From positions 1 through 19,615 of the forward strand of contig CANRKW010000009.1 in NCBI GenBank assembly GCA_947631345.1: 19,615 nt of DNA, given 5' to 3'. The position numbers and the translations under genes were made by a program. The stretch is from an uncultured Bacilli bacterium. GTDB taxonomy: Bacteria; Bacillota_I; Bacilli_A; RF39; UBA660. The notes beneath the pieces are model-generated. The model saw nothing but the letters and a program-made list of their open reading frames with translations, was not told where the DNA came from and ran no database searches. Below are positions 16,184 through 19,615 of this stretch, piece by piece; within the stretch, counting starts at the first letter, position 1, and each line of letters opens with the position of its first letter.

Positions 16184-17964
16184 ATTTAAAAAGTCAATTA
16201 GCGCCTAAGGGACTAGAATTTAGAAGTGGAGATATGATTATAAGTGGTAAATATTGTACTTTTCTAACTATAATCAGTTATCCTAAAATGATAGGTGAAG
16301 GTTTTCTAGCTAATCTAACTCAATATTCTGGCATAAAAGTTGTTATAAAACATATTCCAATAGATTTTTCTGTATTATCTAAAATGCTTAATAAAGAAAT
16401 AGCAGATATGAAAATAAGATATCAAGAAGAACATGATAGAACTAGTCAAGAAAGAATTAGGCAAGACTATGAATCAATAGAAAACTTCATAAGCATGCTA
16501 GCAGCTACTCAAGCAAGAATATTCGATTTTCAAATGCACGTTATGGTAACTGCAGATTCATCAGAAGAACTTCAAAATAAAGTCGTTCAAGTTAAAAACT
16601 ATTTAGATGCAATGGGTATGAGAGGTGTAATATTAAGATTCGAACAAGAAAAAATACTTAAATCTTGTCTTCCAATATTCCCTAGTAATGATATAGAAGA
16701 AAGAATTGGAACACCTATACCTAGTGTCACTATGAGTGCTATGTATCCTTTTGTATTTGATAGTATTAAAGATCCTGGACTTTCTTGTTTACTTGGTGTA
16801 GATTTTTCAGGAGGAGTTATATTATTTAATCAATTCTTATATCAAATTAAAAAAGAATACAACAGAAACAATGCCAATATGATAATGCTTGGTACTTCTG
16901 GTTCAGGTAAAAGTACAGCAGCTAAATTATTATTAAGAGCAAACATAAGAAATGGAAACAAAATAGTAGCAATAGATCCTGAAGGAGAACTATCAGATAT
17001 GACAAGACTTTATGGAGGAGACTTCATAGATCTAGGTCGTGGTGGGGAATCTGGTATGATAAACCCATTAGAAGTTGTAGTTGATATAGATGATGAAGAT
17101 GAAGCAAGTGAAGTAGGATATGCAATTCTTACAAGAACTTTGCAAACATTAAAAGCTTTTATGAAATACTATAGTCCTGATATAGAAGAAGATGTTTTAA
17201 CATTATTTAGTGAAGTAGTACAAGATACATATAAAAGATACAAAATAGATGAAAATACTGACTTCACAAAACTTACAAGTGAAGACTATCCTACATTTGA
17301 TGATGTATATGCAACAATAAATGGAAGACTTCATAGTATGACTGAAAAAACTCATGAAAGAGATGTAATGGAAAGACTAGAATTAAAGATAAGACCTATA
17401 ACAAGAGAGCTAAAATTCTACTTTGATGGTCATACTACTGTAAGCCCTAATTCTGATTTTATAGTATTTAATATAAAAGAACTAATGAATAGTGATACTA
17501 ATATAAGAAATGCTTTATTCTTTAATATATTAAAACACGCTTGGGGATTATGTTTAGACAAAAGTGTAAACACAGTATTAATGGTAGAAGAAGCTCATAC
17601 ACTTCTTGCAGATAAAAACACATTAGGTGCGGAATTTTTAGCCCAAGTGCAAAGAAGAAGTAGAAAATATAATACAGGTACAATAATAGTAACACAACAA
17701 CCAACAGATTTTGCAAGTCCTGAAATTATAGTACACGGAAAAGCTATATTTGATAATGCTTCATATTACTTAGTAATGAATCTTAAAAAACAAGCAGTAG
17801 AAGACTTAAGTAAATTAATAGATTTAAACGATCAAGAAAAAGATTCTATAAAAAGATATAATCAAGGAGAAGCCCTATTTGTATGTGGTTCAAGAAGAAT
17901 GAGAATAAATGTAGTTGTAACTCAAGATGAATTAGACTCATTTGGAAGTGGTGGAGGATTATAA
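16180..17964 (+). CDS. virB4: VirB4-family T4SS ATPase
   Basis: 594 residues. VirB4/TraC/TrbE-type ATPases power T4SS assembly and transport at the inner membrane. Walker A GTSGSGKST (238-246) is followed by KIVAIDPEGE (261-270) as in this family; Walker B is VLMVEEAH (466-473); Q-R-R-S-R-K-Y and VTQQPTD (504-510) are the downstream conserved blocks. The N-terminal 200 residues hold the remaining VirB4 N-terminal region with a helical segment at 65-110. The protein ends in Gly-rich SGSGGGL-like sequence. All catalytic motifs are intact. It starts by a 4-base overlap with the TraC-like gene, which carries a further part of the VirB4 N-terminus. Confidence 0.95.
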   Translation: MNLKSQLAPKGLEFRSGDMIISGKYCTFLTIISYPKMIGEGFLANLTQYSGIKVVIKHIPIDFSVLSKMLNKEIADMKIRYQEEHDRTSQERIRQDYESIENFISMLAATQARIFDFQMHVMVTADSSEELQNKVVQVKNYLDAMGMRGVILRFEQEKILKSCLPIFPSNDIEERIGTPIPSVTMSAMYPFVFDSIKDPGLSCLLGVDFSGGVILFNQFLYQIKKEYNRNNANMIMLGTSGSGKSTAAKLLLRANIRNGNKIVAIDPEGELSDMTRLYGGDFIDLGRGGESGMINPLEVVVDIDDEDEASEVGYAILTRTLQTLKAFMKYYSPDIEEDVLTLFSEVVQDTYKRYKIDENTDFTKLTSEDYPTFDDVYATINGRLHSMTEKTHERDVMERLELKIRPITRELKFYFDGHTTVSPNSDFIVFNIKELMNSDTNIRNALFFNILKHAWGLCLDKSVNTVLMVEEAHTLLADKNTLGAEFLAQVQRRSRKYNTGTIIVTQQPTDFASPEIIVHGKAIFDNASYYLVMNLKKQAVEDLSKLIDLNDQEKDSIKRYNQGEALFVCGSRRMRINVVVTQDELDSFGSGGGL

Positions 17965-17969
17965 AGTAA

Positions 17970-19615
17970 ATGTTTAATCGTATGGAAGATGATAGACAAT
18001 TAGAAAATAACAGTGGTTCACAAAATGTGAGCCATTTTGACGTTAATAAAAATAATAATAAATACGATAAAAATGAAATAAATAATATAAATGATAGAAT
18101 AAATAACACTAAAAATAAAAATATAGAAGAAAGTAAAAGTAGAATAAATAATAGTGAAGAAGATTATTCAAATAATTTTAAAAATAATATAAATAATGAT
18201 AATATTAATAAAAGTGAAAAACAAGAAAATACTTTAAATAAAACTAATCAAAATAATAATTATAATAGTGAAAGAAGAGAATTTGAACATAAAGTTGATG
18301 AAGGAAGTAGTTCAAAAAAACTAGTTAAAGGAATAGGTAGAAGTCTTACTAACAGTGCATTAAATACATTAGGAAGTACTGATGAAGAATTAGGAACAAT
18401 GGTTAATGATGCAAGAAAAGTTGCAAGTGGTGTTAACACTGCTAAAAATGTAGCCCAAACAGGTATAAAAGTTGGGAAAGCTTTATCTAGTGCAGTTCAA
18501 AAACTAATAGCAATATTAACACCTTTACTTCCATTTTTAATTCCTTTACTAATTATTTTAGCAATTTTAGTGTTAATAATAGTTGTAATAGTAGTAATAA
18601 TAGCAATATTCACAAGTTCATTTGGTGGAAAATACGGAGCAAGTGGAAGTGTCATATTTGAAGATTGGCAAAATTACGTTTTTCCTAATCGTGATTCACA
18701 AACTATAACAGATATATCATATGATATGTTATCTCCAGAAGGAAAAACAAGAGAAGAATTAGATGAAATATTTGTTGGTATTGACTGTAATCTTTTAGAT
18801 AATATAAAGAATTTCTTTGGTTTATATGATATAACTAGTAGTTGTGGTTTAAACTCTTTCTTTAATGATGATATATTAAAAAATGCAGAATCAAAAACAG
18901 ACTCAACTGTTTCACCAGGTTATTTGTTTTCATCCCTTTACTATGCATATGATACTCAAAATTACGATTCAAATGGTAAAAAATACATAACTATTGAAGA
19001 TTATGATGACATAAATGAAAATTCTACTGCAGATGCTTATTATTATATAGGTGATTTAGATATAATAACATCTTTAGTAAAAGCGAAAGTTTATACAAAA
19101 GAAGACATAAAAGAACTTATGGATAATTACATACTTTCTTATAGTAATAATAGTAAATATACATACTATACTTTAGAAACTGAAGTAGAAAAAGATAGTG
19201 ATGGTAATGAAGTAAAAGATGAAGAAGGAAATGTAAAAGAAAAACACTCTTGTAAAGCAAATACTTTAGAAGAATCTAGTGAAGTAAGTGAAACTAAATT
19301 ATTACTTTACTTAAGATATGGAAAAGATGTGGCCTCTTCTTATCAAGAAGATATGAACAGAATGAAAAGTTGGAATTTACAAAGTAGTGAGTGTACTAAT
19401 GGAAGTTATGATGATATAGAACCAAAATATCCTGCATTTAATAGACCTAATATGGATAAATATGATACAAAAGTTGAAGTAGAAGGTGAATTTTCAAATA
19501 ATACAAGTATTTATATATCTAAAGATAATTTAGGTGTTAATGATTTTACAAGTGGTACATATGGTTATAAAGATGGGTTTATTTATAAAACATACCCTAA
19601 ATATGATATAAGATA
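17970..19615 (+). CDS. Large single-TM T4SS protein, CwlT/CD1108-like position (partial)
   Basis: Open to the right edge: 548 codons seen, C-terminus missing. The first ~115 residues are Asn/Lys/Glu-rich, low-complexity and presumably disordered in the cytoplasm. A helical A/K/V-rich stretch (about 118-177) leads into one long TM helix (about 178-214), and the rest lies outside, with Cys 273 and 292 and further cysteines. In Tn916-like and CD1110/CD1108-type elements, the gene at or near this place after VirB4 encodes a membrane-anchored wall hydrolase (lysozyme and NlpC/P60 or CHAP) with the same helix-then-TM start. I see no catalytic domain in the visible part, so that function rests on position alone. 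GGTGGAGG (about 17950-17957) is the likely ribosome binding site, 12 bases from the ATG. Confidence 0.75.
   Translation, partial: MFNRMEDDRQLENNSGSQNVSHFDVNKNNNKYDKNEINNINDRINNTKNKNIEESKSRINNSEEDYSNNFKNNINNDNINKSEKQENTLNKTNQNNNYNSERREFEHKVDEGSSSKKLVKGIGRSLTNSALNTLGSTDEELGTMVNDARKVASGVNTAKNVAQTGIKVGKALSSAVQKLIAILTPLLPFLIPLLIILAILVLIIVVIVVIIAIFTSSFGGKYGASGSVIFEDWQNYVFPNRDSQTITDISYDMLSPEGKTREELDEIFVGIDCNLLDNIKNFFGLYDITSSCGLNSFFNDDILKNAESKTDSTVSPGYLFSSLYYAYDTQNYDSNGKKYITIEDYDDINENSTADAYYYIGDLDIITSLVKAKVYTKEDIKELMDNYILSYSNNSKYTYYTLETEVEKDSDGNEVKDEEGNVKEKHSCKANTLEESSEVSETKLLLYLRYGKDVASSYQEDMNRMKSWNLQSSECTNGSYDDIEPKYPAFNRPNMDKYDTKVEVEGEFSNNTSIYISKDNLGVNDFTSGTYGYKDGFIYKTYPKYDIR
18014..18038 (+). repeat. 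Terminator-like hairpin in the 5' coding region
   Basis: TGGTTCACA (18014-18022) pairs with TGTGAGCCA (18026-18034), with one G-T pair, around AAA, and is followed by TTTT. It lies 44 bases inside the gene after VirB4 and stands out from AT-rich surroundings. It could act as a weak terminator or attenuator lowering expression downstream of virB4, or be a small inserted palindrome encoding GSQNVSH. Confidence 0.55.

Noticed and set aside
10168..19615. Firm call of an integrative conjugative element
   Set aside because: No relaxase, coupling protein, integrase, transfer origin or attachment site is visible; only the transport core is.

Overview
This AT-rich window (by eye well under 35% GC) comes from a low-GC Bacillota-type bacterium, probably an uncultured gut Bacilli/Mollicutes-related or clostridial lineage. 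Grounds: strong AAGGAGG-type ribosome binding sites, AT-rich promoters close to TTGACA/TATAAT, TTA/ATA/AGA-rich codons, and Gram-positive-type secretion proteins with no outer-membrane parts. The standard code applies: tryptophans are TGG, and long ORFs such as the 1463-residue one contain no internal TGA. The taxonomic guess is inference only.

Layout. Positions 1-510 hold no intact gene: nested inverted repeats, a hairpin plus an intrinsic terminator, and a minus-strand RelB/DinJ-type antitoxin relic. From 511 to 6773 lies a plus-strand unit for cell-surface proteins: two small paralogous type I membrane proteins, a 1463-residue secreted Cys/Asp-rich repeat protein, and a small single-TM pseudopilin-like protein, closed by a terminator. 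Positions 6774-8236 form an island around a YhcG/DUF1016 PDDEXK nuclease-family gene, with unusual palindromes in front of it and inside it, and a TAAA microsatellite behind it. From 8237 to 10065 a promoter drives two pseudopilin-like proteins and a CpaE/TadZ-like ATPase-fold protein. From 10115 to the right edge lies a type IV secretion (T4SS) block: VirB2-like two-TM protein; a 701-residue surface protein with four Cys-framed repeats and a VirB2-like C-terminal hairpin; VirB6/TrbL-like channel protein with a long charged tail; PrgI/VirB3-like protein; a free-standing TraC/VirB4 N-terminal-domain protein; VirB4 ATPase; and a large single-TM protein cut by the window edge, placed where related elements encode the CwlT/CD1108-type wall hydrolase.

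How they fit. PrgI, VirB4 and the VirB6-like protein form a recognisable Gram-positive T4SS core. The CpaE/TadZ-like protein and three small proteins starting MKEA/MKES recall Tad (Flp) pilus loci. The large secreted Cys-rich proteins look like surface or adhesive parts. No relaxase, coupling protein (VirD4), integrase or transfer origin is visible, so a conjugative element cut by the window and a chromosomal T4SS-derived surface or secretion apparatus both remain possible. The Tad-like plus T4SS-like combination with its giant disulfide-rich surface proteins is the best candidate here for a little-described system. The palindrome-marked YhcG nuclease is the best candidate for a separate cargo element.
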